A stretch of 64,000 bases of DNA from Acinetobacter calcoaceticus (GTDB lineage: Bacteria; Pseudomonadota; Gammaproteobacteria; Pseudomonadales; Moraxellaceae). The stretch spans positions 434,001 through 498,000 of the forward strand of contig NZ_LS999521.1 in NCBI RefSeq assembly GCF_900520355.1, written 5' to 3'. A program made the translations under genes and the position numbers. This document shows, piece by piece, positions 55,231-64,000 of the stretch; positions within the stretch are counted from its first letter, which is position 1; each line of letters opens with the position of its first letter. Below the pieces are notes generated by a model. That model did not search any database and had not been told where the DNA came from. It saw nothing but the letters and a program-made list of their open reading frames with translations.

Positions 55231-55321
55231 GGTGAGGTGGATGAGTGGCTGAAATCACTTCCCTGCTAAGGAAGCATACCTATTACTGGTATCGAGGGTT
55301 CGAATCCCTCTCTCACCGCCA
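55231..55321 (+). tRNA. tRNA-Ser (GCU anticodon)
   Basis: A 91-base class II tRNA with encoded CCA. The acceptor arms are GGTGAGG and TCTCACC, the anticodon loop is CTGCTAA with GCT at 55265-55267, a long variable arm is present, and the T arm is GAGGG-TTCGAAT-CCCTC. Confidence 0.96.
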
Positions 55322-55330
55322 TTACTTAAT

Positions 55331-55407
55331 GCGCTCATAGCTCAGCTGGATAGAGCACTTGGCTACGAACTAAGGGGTCGGGAGTTCGAATCTCTCTGAG
55401 CGCACCA
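55331..55407 (+). tRNA. tRNA-Arg (ACG anticodon), copy 1
   Basis: A 77-base tRNA with encoded CCA. GCGCTCA pairs with TGAGCGC; the anticodon loop is CTACGAA with anticodon ACG, read as ICG after deamination. It is identical in sequence to the other two copies in the window. Confidence 0.96.
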
Positions 55408-55446
55408 AGTAAAATAGAACGAATCGCTGAAAGGCACACAAGTTAC

Positions 55447-55523
55447 GCGCTCATAGCTCAGCTGGATAGAGCACTTGGCTACGAACTAAGGGGTCGGGAG
55501 TTCGAATCTCTCTGAGCGCACCA
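55447..55523 (+). tRNA. tRNA-Arg (ACG anticodon), copy 2
   Basis: Identical 77-base sequence to copy 1, 39 bases further on, and followed by the cluster's terminator. This copy plus the next 19 bases is repeated exactly at 59004-59099. Confidence 0.96.
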
Positions 55524-55542
55524 ACTTGAAGAATTAACCGCT
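55447..55542 (+). repeat. 96-bp direct repeat, left copy (tRNA-Arg plus terminator arm)
   Basis: tRNA-Arg copy 2 and the following ACTTGAAGAATTAACCGCT are identical to 59004-59099. The terminator that continues past the repeat is similar but not identical. Confidence 0.92.
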
Positions 55543-55558
55543 TTTATAGCGGTTTTTT
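55536..55558 (+). terminator. Terminator of the tRNA-Ser/Arg/Arg cluster
   Basis: AACCGCT (55536-55542) and AGCGGTT (55548-55554) with a TTTAT loop, followed by a T run. Confidence 0.88.
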
Positions 55559-55630
55559 TGTGCTTATTTTTTAGTAATTTTAATAAAATCTAAATTTATA
55601 ACTTTTTAATTATATTAGAGATAATCATAA

Positions 55631-56224
55631 ATGAATCTAGCTTTATTTGATTTTGATGGCACCATCACTCACAACGACACATTCAGCTTATTTCTTAAAT
55701 TTTCATTGAACAGAAAAACTCAAATAGTCGGTGGTATTCGACTTGCGCCATATATAGCCGGCTATAAGCTTGGTTGGGTAACAGATAAAACTATTCGAAC
55801 CAAGCTCTGCCAAGTTGGATATGTGGGCTATGACGCGAACTCCCTAAAAGATAGGGGACAAGAGTTTGCTAAAAAGGTGCTTCCTACATGTGTCCGTGAA
55901 AATGCTCTGGAGCGTATTCTCTGGCACAAACAGCAAGGTGATCAGATTGTTGTTGTATCTGCATCATTAGGCGTTTATTTAGAAAGTTGGTGCCATTCTT
56001 TAGGTTTAGATGTTATATGCAATCAACTTGAAATACATAATGGTATTTTAACAGGTCATTTTATTGATGGTGATTGTGGTTATTTAGAAAAAGTAAATAG
56101 AATAAAAAATAAATATGATTTAGCCCAATATTCTACAATTTATGCTTATGGTGATACGCCTAATGATTATGCAATGCTAGAGTTAGCACATAAAAAATAT
56201 TATAGATGGCAAGAGATTGATTAG
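55631..56224 (+). CDS. HAD-superfamily hydrolase (subfamily IB phosphatase)
   Basis: A 197-residue SerB-like phosphatase. Motif I is FDFDGT with Asp7 and Asp9, motif II is VSASLG, and motif III/IV reads YAYGDTPNDYAML. A helical cap lies between residues 15 and 85. Similar proteins dephosphorylate phosphoserine, lipids or small metabolites; the substrate is not clear. It is AT-rich and located in the segment between the duplicated tRNA-Arg genes. A terminator shared with the converging repeat-protein gene follows. Confidence 0.85.
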   Translation: MNLALFDFDGTITHNDTFSLFLKFSLNRKTQIVGGIRLAPYIAGYKLGWVTDKTIRTKLCQVGYVGYDANSLKDRGQEFAKKVLPTCVRENALERILWHKQQGDQIVVVSASLGVYLESWCHSLGLDVICNQLEIHNGILTGHFIDGDCGYLEKVNRIKNKYDLAQYSTIYAYGDTPNDYAMLELAHKKYYRWQEID

Positions 56225-56255
56225 TATTAATTAATATTTAGAACTATATTAAAGC

Positions 56256-56283
56256 AGAAAGCCACTTTTATAAGTGGCTTTCT
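56256..56283. terminator. Bidirectional terminator between the HAD and repeat-protein genes
   Basis: AGAAAGCCACTT (56256-56267) and AAGTGGCTTTCT (56272-56283) with a TTAT loop; the genes converge here. Confidence 0.88.
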
Positions 56284-56293
56284 TTTGATGATA

Positions 56294-58423
56294 TTAAACA
56301 GTATGGAAAGAATTATCTAAGAAGTTATCAGTAAGTAATGACTGAGGTACGATAGTGTGTGTTGTATTGGTTACGCTAGATACTGTAGAAGTTACTCCAC
56401 CGAGTAAACTGCCGCCAGTTAATCCACCAAGTAAATTAGAAATGACATCTAAGCCACCTTGACCAGTTACACCACCAGTTAAGCTGCCCACGATATCTGT
56501 TACGATACCAATAGGGTTGTCGCCACCCACACCGCCGGTAACTCCTCCCGTTAAACCACCAAGAAGATCAGTTACTACACCAAGAGGGCTGTCACCGCCA
56601 ACGCTACCAGTTGCACCACCAATAGTTCCTGTCACTCCGCCAAGGATTTCTGTTAATAAGCCTGTTGCAGTAGAGCCATTAGTAATAAGTGTACCCAGAA
56701 TGCCAGTCGCTGATTCAGTTGCACCTTGAATATCACCACCGACTAAATCAGAAACCACTTCAAGAGCACCATTTACTGTGTCACGAGAAGTTTCGAAAGT
56801 TAATGTACCGAGGTCTGCAATTTCAGAAACAGGATGCTCCACTTGTGGAAGAATACCGATAATTGTATCTGCTACTGTATCAATACCAGTGTTGATAATT
56901 TCAGTTTTTAAGCTTTCGACACCTTGAAGAATATCAATACCGCCTTGAACTACGTCAATCACTGGAGAGATTGGAGACGTTCCACCACCGATACCGCCAG
57001 TTACGCCACCGATGATGTCGGTAATCACTTCAAGTGGGTTACCGTCCACACCACCAGTTACGCCACCGATAATGTCGGTAATCACTTCAAGTGGATTACC
57101 GTCAACACCGCCAGTTACGCCACCGATGATGTCAGTGATCACTTCAAGTGGATTACCGTCAACACCGCCAGTTACGCCACCGATGATGTCGGTAATCACT
57201 TCAAGTGGGTTACCATCAATACCGCCAGTTACGCCACCAATAATGTCAGTAATCACTTCAAGTGGATTACCACCAACGCCACCAGTTACCCCGCCAATAA
57301 TGTCGGTTACTACGCCAAGAGGGCTATCACCACTGGTTACAGCGCCGATAATATTATTGATAATTCCTGTTGCATTTGTACCGTTGGTGATAAGTGTGTC
57401 GAGAATGCCAGTAGCAGATTCAGTTGCGCCTTGAATATCGCCACCGACTAAATCAGAAACAGTTTCAAGTGCGCCGTTTACTGTGTCGCGAGAAGTTTCG
57501 AAAGTTAATGTACCAAGATCTGCTAGGTCTGAAACAGGATGTTCAGTTTGTGGAAGGATGCTAATGATTGTGTCAGCAACAGTGTCGATACCTGTATTAA
57601 TAATTTCAGTTTTTAAGCTTTCTACACCCTGAAGAATATCGATACCACCTTGAACAACATCAATAACTGGAGAGATTGGGGATGTGCCACCACCGATACC
57701 ACCGGTTACGCCGCCGATAATGTCGGTAATCACTTCAAGCGGGTTGCCATCAACACCGCCAGTTACGCCACCAACAACATCTGTAACACTTCCAACAACA
57801 CCAGTCACAATACCAGTAGCAGTCGTACCGTTGGTGATAAGCGTATCAACAATACCAGTCGCTGATTCAGTTGCTCCTTGGATGTCGCCACCAACCAAAT
57901 CAGAAACAACTTCAAGAGCGCCATTTACTGTGTCGCGAGAAGTTTCAAAAGTTAATGTACCCAAGTCAGCAATTTCAGAAACTGGGTGCTCAGTTTGAGG
58001 AAGGACGCCGATAATAGCGTCGGCTACAGTTTCAATACCTGTGTTAATAATTTCAGTTTTGAGGCTTTCTACACCTTGAAGAATATCGATACCACCTTGA
58101 ACAACATCAATAACAGGAGCGATTGGTGAGGTTCCAAGATCAATACCACCCGTTACGCTACCAATAATATTAGTGACAGTGTCAACAGGGCTTGTAGAAC
58201 CGATACTACCCGTAACCGTACCAATAGCATCGGAAACAAGGCCAGTTGTGGTTGTTGTAATAGTATTTGTTACTGTAGATAGAGTGTCTGAAAGTAGGCC
58301 AGAGGTTGATATGTGACCATCAACCGAAGATCCACCAGTTACGTTAGTGTTCACCGATATAATATTACCTAAGTCTTGAGTAATATTTGATATCGAAGAA
58401 ACAAGAGTTTTTAGTAAGAACAT
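56294..58423 (-). CDS. Large repetitive Gly/Val/Thr/Ile-rich protein, unknown function
   Basis: A 709-residue protein built almost wholly of repeats. Three nearly identical modules of about 102 residues lie at 98-199, 247-348 and 482-583 (TSPISPVIDVVQGGIDILQG through ESATGILDTLITNG). Between the second and third sit five copies of a 19-residue unit (NPLEVITDIIGGVTGGVDG). The last 120 residues are Gly/Val-rich and end LLTDNFLDNSFHTV. There is no Cys, Trp or Tyr, very few basic residues, and Met only at the start. No clear Sec signal is seen; the first 15 residues are mildly amphipathic. Such composition suggests a secreted or surface fibre-like protein, possibly a type I secretion substrate with a C-terminal signal, but this is inference. 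Confidence 0.8.
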   Translation of the reverse strand: MFLLKTLVSSISNITQDLGNIISVNTNVTGGSSVDGHISTSGLLSDTLSTVTNTITTTTTGLVSDAIGTVTGSIGSTSPVDTVTNIIGSVTGGIDLGTSPIAPVIDVVQGGIDILQGVESLKTEIINTGIETVADAIIGVLPQTEHPVSEIADLGTLTFETSRDTVNGALEVVSDLVGGDIQGATESATGIVDTLITNGTTATGIVTGVVGSVTDVVGGVTGGVDGNPLEVITDIIGGVTGGIGGGTSPISPVIDVVQGGIDILQGVESLKTEIINTGIDTVADTIISILPQTEHPVSDLADLGTLTFETSRDTVNGALETVSDLVGGDIQGATESATGILDTLITNGTNATGIINNIIGAVTSGDSPLGVVTDIIGGVTGGVGGNPLEVITDIIGGVTGGIDGNPLEVITDIIGGVTGGVDGNPLEVITDIIGGVTGGVDGNPLEVITDIIGGVTGGVDGNPLEVITDIIGGVTGGIGGGTSPISPVIDVVQGGIDILQGVESLKTEIINTGIDTVADTIIGILPQVEHPVSEIADLGTLTFETSRDTVNGALEVVSDLVGGDIQGATESATGILGTLITNGSTATGLLTEILGGVTGTIGGATGSVGGDSPLGVVTDLLGGLTGGVTGGVGGDNPIGIVTDIVGSLTGGVTGQGGLDVISNLLGGLTGGSLLGGVTSTVSSVTNTTHTIVPQSLLTDNFLDNSFHTV
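57011..57295 (-). repeat. Five tandem 57-bp repeats within the repeat-protein gene
   Basis: Copies begin at 57011, 57068, 57125, 57182 and 57239; a degenerate sixth follows at 57296 and an isolated one lies near 57712. They keep the reading frame (19 codons) and differ mostly at third positions, indicating selection on the protein rather than only very recent duplication. Confidence 0.92.
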
Positions 58424-58980
58424 GTTGGTCTATTTCCTATATAATTATGTATTTTTAAGTAAGTATTATTTATTGCGCTACATAATTAATGAGATGCGTA
58501 TCTCAATAATTGGAATTTAGTATTGGATAGATCTCAAAAGCTGTCAATGTGTATTTTTAGTCACATTTTTTAATATTAAATAATATTTAAACACATAGTA
58601 ATTCATTGCATTTAGACGTAAAAATAATAATAATTTTTATATAATATTTTTTTGATTGCTTGTGTTTTTACTTACATTTTCACTTAATTAAAGCATTATA
58701 TGAGGTAAATTTTACTTAGGTCTATAATGTTAAAGCTCAACTATAAATATTTTATTTCTATAATGTTGACTAAAATAGTCGACTTTAACTTGTAGTTGTA
58801 TGGCTAAATACTTCAAAAAAACTATAAAACTTATTTGAAAAAAAATATTTCAAATACATCTTAAGTGAGAAAAACCTCAATAATTTTAGGTACTATTTTG
58901 TATAAACTAGAGCGCTGGCTAAGAACTAGACGGTTGATGACAGAAAGATGAAAAAAGGCTTCCTAAGCTTTAAAAACTGC
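58424..58980. other. AT-rich spacer upstream of the repeat-protein gene
   Basis: About 560 bases of very AT-rich DNA with no ORF of convincing size. It holds the 5' region of the repeat-protein gene (AGGAAATAG before its ATG), an imperfect palindrome GTTGACTA-AAA-TAGTCGAC (58765-58783, 7 of 8 positions), and many A and T tracts that would favour a nucleoid-protein silencer. A 22-codon ORF from 58728 lacks support. Confidence 0.5.
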
Positions 58981-58981
58981 G

Positions 58982-58987
58982 TATAAT
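58982..58987 (+). promoter_or_regulatory. -10 element of tRNA-Arg copy 3
   Basis: TATAAT in GTATAATGCGC lies 16 bases before the tRNA. The -35 region is weak (CTTCCT at 58959-58964). Confidence 0.55.
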
Positions 58988-59003
58988 GCGCAACATCAAG
59001 TAC

Positions 59004-59080
59004 GCGCTCATAGCTCAGCTGGATAGAGCACTTGGCTACGAACTAAGGGGTCGGGAGTTCGAATCTCTCTGAGCGCACCA
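59004..59080 (+). tRNA. tRNA-Arg (ACG anticodon), copy 3
   Basis: Identical 77 bases with encoded CCA. It stands alone 3.5 kb from copies 1 and 2 and has its own -10 and terminator. Confidence 0.96.
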
Positions 59081-59099
59081 ACTTGAAGAATTAACCGCT
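59004..59099 (+). repeat. 96-bp direct repeat, right copy
   Basis: Exact match to 55447-55542; together they bound the 55543-59003 segment. Confidence 0.92.
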
Positions 59100-59119
59100 A
59101 GATATAGCGGTTTTTTTTG
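59093..59119 (+). terminator. Terminator after tRNA-Arg copy 3
   Basis: AACCGCTA (59093-59100) and TAGCGGTT (59105-59112) with a GATA loop and a T run. Confidence 0.88.
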
Positions 59120-59197
59120 TGCCTGAATTTTATGCTTTTTAATAAAAAACTGGCCGCTTATCGCAACCAGCTTTGAAAAGAATTAAAGGGGGAAAGA

Positions 59198-59890
59198 TTA
59201 ACCAAATGTTTTAAAGCGATGTTCATCTTCAATAAAAGCTTTTTCGCCTGCTTCGCCTTCGATTGAACCAAATACTAATTGAGCTCTTAATTTCCAATGC
59301 GTAGGAACATTGAAAGCAGCATTAATTTTCTCATCAATGATTGGATTATAGTGTTGCAATGAAGCACCAATGCCTTGTTCAGCCAGTACGTTCCATACTG
59401 CAAATTGTGCAATTGCTGTTGAATGCTCAGACCAGATTGGAAAGTTATCGGCATATAGCTCGAATTGCTCTTGTAGACCTTTAATCACATCTTGATCTTC
59501 AAAAAATAAAACTGTGCCTGCGCCTGCCGCAAAACTTTGAATTTTCTGTTTAGTTCCAGTCAGGGCTTCTGCCGGAATAATAGTTTTTAATACATCTAAA
59601 ACTATATTCCAGAAATTTTGGTGTGATTGATCAAATAAAACTACAACGCGAGAAGATTGGGAGTTAAAAGCAGATGGGCTATGTTTTACAGCCTCTTGAA
59701 TTAGTTTTTCAATTTCAGTAGGAGAGTGTTTTAAGTTTTTTCCTATTGAATAAATAGAACGGCGTTTTTTAATTAATTCTAAAAAGCTTGTTTCATTGGG
59801 AAGATTCGTCTCTTGAGTGGTTTGGATAACCACATCTTTTGAGACAGTTGCTTTTTGATTTAAGCCAAATAATTTTGCAAAAAAAGACAT
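59198..59890 (-). CDS. Nitroreductase family protein
   Basis: A 230-residue FMN-dependent nitroreductase-like protein. KKRRSIYSIGKN is the FMN-phosphate-binding arginine segment, followed by VKHSPSAFNSQSSRVVVLFD, and the C-terminal LVFGSIEGEAGEK matches the family. Substrates may be nitro compounds, quinones or other electron acceptors. The ATG at 59890 gives MSFFAKLFGLNQ; an ATG 12 bases upstream is less likely. Confidence 0.85.
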   Translation of the reverse strand: MSFFAKLFGLNQKATVSKDVVIQTTQETNLPNETSFLELIKKRRSIYSIGKNLKHSPTEIEKLIQEAVKHSPSAFNSQSSRVVVLFDQSHQNFWNIVLDVLKTIIPAEALTGTKQKIQSFAAGAGTVLFFEDQDVIKGLQEQFELYADNFPIWSEHSTAIAQFAVWNVLAEQGIGASLQHYNPIIDEKINAAFNVPTHWKLRAQLVFGSIEGEAGEKAFIEDEHRFKTFG

Positions 59891-60112
59891 GAGACATTCC
59901 ACTAAGAAGGTGATGCTCTTATTGTAGAAATTTTAAAAAGTGAAATAAGCCCAATAAATATGAATCTACGTTCCATATATGCAACGAAAAATATTTTTAA
60001 TCTCGCTACTAAGGCTACTTTTGAGCAAAACAAAAAATAGCCTTTGATTCATTTTAAAGCTGAAATGAATATGCTCTAATAGTTCCGATTTATTGAGTAT
60101 CGATGCAGTGCA

Positions 60113-60610
60113 ATGACCGAGCAAAAAACAGCTTTATCTTTACGTTACTATTTGAATTTAGAAGAGTCACAAGATGGATTTTCATTAGTGACATTTGGGA
60201 AAAAACAATTTACCCGTTTTCTAACACCTGTGATTAGTATCGCAATTATTATTTGGGGACTTTATTTAGGTTTCTCTGGGGTTGGTCGATATTATGTTGG
60301 GCTAGGTATTTTTTTTCTGGTGATGCAAGGGCTGATGCGTTATTGGCTTTTACCGATGTTATTTAAACGTCAATTTGTTCGTTACCAGTTTGGAAAGAGT
60401 GAGCAGGGAATCGACCTCTATCAAGATTATTTTGAGCTTTATGCCAGCGGTCGTAAACAAGTGATGCAATATTCAGATGTGCAAACCTTTGCTAAAGGCA
60501 AGCTGACTTACATGCTTGAGCTAAAAAATAAAACTGTAATTATTGTGCCAAAGAGAGCCTTTGCACAGGTTTCAGATCAAACTATATTTGAAAATACATT
60601 TAAGAAATAA
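60113..60610 (+). CDS. YcxB-like membrane protein
   Basis: A 165-residue protein with two hydrophobic segments (about 36-56 and 61-80) and a soluble C-terminal part containing the YcxB-type pattern GIDLYQDYFELYASGRKQVM through VIIVPKRAF. Its role is unknown. It lies 39 bases ahead of a fumarylacetoacetase-family gene on the same strand and may be cotranscribed with it. Confidence 0.75.
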   Translation: MTEQKTALSLRYYLNLEESQDGFSLVTFGKKQFTRFLTPVISIAIIIWGLYLGFSGVGRYYVGLGIFFLVMQGLMRYWLLPMLFKRQFVRYQFGKSEQGIDLYQDYFELYASGRKQVMQYSDVQTFAKGKLTYMLELKNKTVIIVPKRAFAQVSDQTIFENTFKK

Positions 60611-60649
60611 ATTATTGGAATTATCAGCCGCAACAACCAAGGAAGCCTC

Positions 60650-61291
60650 ATGAATACACGTCCTTCAAAAATCGTTTGCGTAGGCAGAAGTTATGCCGAT
60701 CATGTCAAAGAATTAAATAATGCTATGCCTGACAGACCTATATTATTTATTAAACCACCTAGTAGCTTGATTGGTTTAAATGACGGTATTTCATGGAATC
60801 CAGCTTGGGGCAGTTGTCATTTTGAGTGTGAATTAGTTTTACGTATTGACCAGCCTTTAAAAGGTGAAACTGACCCTGAGAAAGCATTAAAAGCGATTGG
60901 GGCAGTGACTTTAGGTCTTGACTTAACAATGCGTGATTTACAGAATGACCTGAAAACTAAAGGTCACCCATGGGAGCGTGCAAAAGCTTTTGATGGTGCT
61001 TGTGTTTTGGCAGACTGGGTCGATTTGAGCGAAATTACAGATTGGCAAGAAACTAAATTCACGTTCCATATTAATGATGAGTTACGTCAAGATGGGAATA
61101 CTGAACTATTAATGTTTACTATTGGTAATCTGTTAACTGATATTAATCAGGTTTTTTCATTAGAGCCGGGTGATGTGATTATGACAGGCTCACCTGCGGG
61201 CGTTGGACCATTACACTCGGGTGATCAGTTAAAAATGACATTAAAGGGTGCAACACAAGATTTTGTCTGGGAAACTTTTGTAAAAGCGTAA
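60650..61291 (+). CDS. Fumarylacetoacetate hydrolase family protein
   Basis: A 213-residue FAH-fold enzyme of the YcgM group, which includes acylpyruvate hydrolases and oxaloacetate decarboxylases. The metal-binding pattern HFECELVLRI and the C-terminal GDVIMTGSPAGVG are present, with the active-site lid segment MRDLQNDLKTKGHPWERAKAFD. Mg-dependent C-C bond cleavage or decarboxylation is expected; the exact substrate is open. Confidence 0.87.
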   Translation: MNTRPSKIVCVGRSYADHVKELNNAMPDRPILFIKPPSSLIGLNDGISWNPAWGSCHFECELVLRIDQPLKGETDPEKALKAIGAVTLGLDLTMRDLQNDLKTKGHPWERAKAFDGACVLADWVDLSEITDWQETKFTFHINDELRQDGNTELLMFTIGNLLTDINQVFSLEPGDVIMTGSPAGVGPLHSGDQLKMTLKGATQDFVWETFVKA

Positions 61292-61317
61292 TTTTATTTG
61301 CGCCGCTAGATATTTTT

Positions 61318-61350
61318 AACCCTATTATTTTTCAATAATAGGGTTTTTTT
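61318..61350 (+). terminator. Terminator after the FAH-family gene
   Basis: AACCCTATTATT (61318-61329) and AATAATAGGGTT (61334-61345) with a TTTC loop and further T residues. Confidence 0.9.
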
Positions 61351-61400
61351 ATGAGCTAAACATTAGAGTGCAGCTAATTAAATGAGAAGCTGCTGCCTAC

Positions 61401-62648
61401 TTATTTTTCTTCAAGAATTGTGGAGAGGGGGATAGAAAGTTTTGCAGCTAGATAGTCATTAGACTCAACTAAAGCTGGGCCAATTTTTTCCATCCATTCA
61501 TCGTCATCATGCACATTTTGAACATCTTGGCGTAAAGGGAGTGGATATGGAAGAGCCGTAAAAAAGCTCCAGAAGTCGACTTGAGACAAATTACGAACTA
61601 AAACATATTCATCTTTATCGGTGCGTTTAATCAAATTTTGCTCTTCAAGTAAAAGTACATAAGAGGGCCAGCGTCCAACTTCTCCTCGACCTAAAATTTC
61701 TAAGGCTTCTTTATCACTTACACTTTCACCCAGTTTTTGCTTTTTATAAAATAATTCAAGAATATCTAATAACATGAGCACAGGGTGCCGTTTTTGTTCT
61801 TTACCTGAGTGAAAAGCAGTTAAAGCAAAACTGACTTCTACTCCGAGTAAAATAATATTCCATGAAAGAAATATCCATAACAGGAAAATAGGCACTGCTG
61901 CAAATGCGCCATAGATCAGTTCATAACTGGTGAAATTTGACATTACAAAGCTAAATAAGTTTTTGAGTATTTCAAAAAGTACCGCACTTAAGCAGGCCGC
62001 TATACCAGCTGCATAAACTGGAACTGTTCGATTCGGAATAGTCCAATACAAAATAAAAAAGCCAACAATGGTCAATAGAAACGAAATCAGCCAGAGTATG
62101 AATGATCCATCAAGTTGATATCCTGCAAAATTATTGCTGAGAATGTTCATGGAAGCGACCGTCGAGGAAATGACGAATGCACTTCCTAAAATAATCGGAC
62201 CTAAAGAGATGATCGTCCAGTAACGCATAAAACCCATAATGCCGCTACGAGTTTCTTTTACACGCCAAATACGATTAAAAACTGTTTCAATTGACGTGAG
62301 CATTAAAACGGTAGTCACGAATAAAAACAGCACACCAATAACGGTGAGGTTACTGGATTTCTCTGTGAAAGCATTCAAGGCTTTATCAAATGCAATAGTG
62401 CTTTTGGGTAAAAAATTACTATAGATTAAATGTTGGAGCTGTTGTCTTGCAGGTTCTAACGCTTTAATTGAAGAAATAATAACTAAAAAAACCGTTAACA
62501 TCGGTACAACTGCGAATAGTGTTGTATAAGTGAGAGAACCAGCTTGTTCACGGCACCGATCAGCTTCAAAACGTTTAAATACATATAAAACGAACTGAAA
62601 CCAGGTTTTATTATAAAAAGGAAGCTTACTTAAAAAACGTTGTAACAT
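61401..62648 (-). CDS. YihY/BrkB-family inner-membrane protein
   Basis: A 415-residue protein with about six transmembrane helices in the first 290 residues and a soluble C-terminal domain. The family opening CREQAGSLTYTTLFAVVPML and the central IWRVKETRSG are present, as is YGAFAAVPIFLLWIFLSW. The C-terminal 120 residues resemble a winged-helix-like extension. Despite the name these proteins are not ribonucleases; their role is unsettled. It is monocistronic. Confidence 0.87.
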   Translation of the reverse strand: MLQRFLSKLPFYNKTWFQFVLYVFKRFEADRCREQAGSLTYTTLFAVVPMLTVFLVIISSIKALEPARQQLQHLIYSNFLPKSTIAFDKALNAFTEKSSNLTVIGVLFLFVTTVLMLTSIETVFNRIWRVKETRSGIMGFMRYWTIISLGPIILGSAFVISSTVASMNILSNNFAGYQLDGSFILWLISFLLTIVGFFILYWTIPNRTVPVYAAGIAACLSAVLFEILKNLFSFVMSNFTSYELIYGAFAAVPIFLLWIFLSWNIILLGVEVSFALTAFHSGKEQKRHPVLMLLDILELFYKKQKLGESVSDKEALEILGRGEVGRWPSYVLLLEEQNLIKRTDKDEYVLVRNLSQVDFWSFFTALPYPLPLRQDVQNVHDDDEWMEKIGPALVESNDYLAAKLSIPLSTILEEK

Positions 62649-63617
<969 letters not shown>

Positions 63618-63625
63618 AATAAATA

Positions 63626-63653
63626 AAAAAAGAGCGGATATTCGCTCTTTTTT
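63626..63653. terminator. Bidirectional terminator between wrbA and xpt
   Basis: AAAAAAGAGCG (63626-63636) and CGCTCTTTTTT (63643-63653) with a 6-base loop; the genes converge. Confidence 0.9.
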
Positions 63654-63664
63654 ATTTATAAATC

Positions 63665-64000
<336 letters not shown>

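Noticed and set aside
57011..57352. Regularly repeated sequence considered as a CRISPR array
   Set aside because: The 57-bp units are contiguous with no unique spacers, stay in reading frame, and no cas genes are present.
56517..57998. Plus-strand open frames over the repeat-protein gene (Pro/Thr/Val-rich)
   Set aside because: They are mirror frames of the 57-bp and module repeats. The minus-strand frame is the full-length one with a start, an upstream ribosome-binding-like sequence and a downstream terminator.
55543..59003. Integrative element inserted at tRNA-Arg by a site-specific integrase
   Set aside because: No integrase or other mobility gene lies in the segment, and the whole tRNA plus trailer is repeated rather than only a 3' tRNA end. 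Homologous recombination or duplication is the simpler account.

Overview
The window is a contiguous piece of chromosome from a low-GC gammaproteobacterium, almost certainly an Acinetobacter of the baumannii group. The basis is recognition of many protein sequences (AlmA-type flavoprotein, long PlsB, rhombosortase, MlaFEDCB, fused TRAP permease) together with AT-rich codon use dominated by GGT and CGT. Both ends cut through genes: dxs at the left edge and xpt at the right. No insertion sequence, phage gene or CRISPR array was seen.

Left part (1-27 kb): the 3' end of dxs, then suhB. Next is a DEAD-box RNA helicase with a long structured leader and a repetitive Arg/Gly-rich tail. The five-gene mlaFEDCB operon for retrograde phospholipid transport follows, preceded by a small membrane ORF. 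Housekeeping genes come after it: corA, a LOG-family hydrolase, a Nudix hydrolase, comF-recG, a YeeZ-like reductase, a DUF6091-type secreted protein, plsB, tesB, a dicarboxylate/amino acid symporter, a metal-dependent hydrolase and engB. Then comes a nitric-oxide response pair. An NsrR-type repressor sits beside a shortened flavohaemoglobin, and a perfect 11-1-11 NsrR-type palindrome overlaps the globin promoter. A HerA/YjgR-type ATPase, a cystathionine beta-lyase-like enzyme and a class I glutamine amidotransferase close this part.

Centre (27.1-40.9 kb): the S10, spc and alpha ribosomal operons run without interruption, 28 genes from rpsJ to rplQ including secY and rpoA. There is a consensus-like promoter with a structured leader before rpsJ, a long hairpin at the S10/spc boundary, a GC-rich hairpin in the alpha leader, and a strong terminator after rplQ.

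Right part (41-64 kb): an AlmA-type flavin monooxygenase lies tail to tail with an acyl-CoA dehydrogenase, consistent with alkane and fatty-acid use. sdhE is followed by a YgfX-like partner. Then come two tiny paralogous single-pass membrane proteins (51 and 33 aa). A TRAP-related locus follows: TatT-like lipoprotein, rhombosortase and a fused DctQM permease. Next are a small coiled-coil membrane protein, yheV, prlC, rnr and tRNA-Ser(GCU), then tRNA-Arg(ACG) in three copies. The second and third tRNA-Arg copies, with their terminator 5' arms, form a 96-bp direct repeat around a 3.5-kb AT-rich segment. That segment encodes a HAD phosphatase and a 709-residue repeat protein lacking Cys, Trp and Tyr. 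A nitroreductase, a YcxB-like protein, a fumarylacetoacetase-family enzyme, a YihY/BrkB membrane protein, wrbA and the end of xpt complete the window.

The strongest leads are the shortened NsrR-controlled flavohaemoglobin, the tandem GRAGTLL mini-membrane proteins with their repeated upstream motif, and the tRNA-flanked segment carrying the repeat protein.
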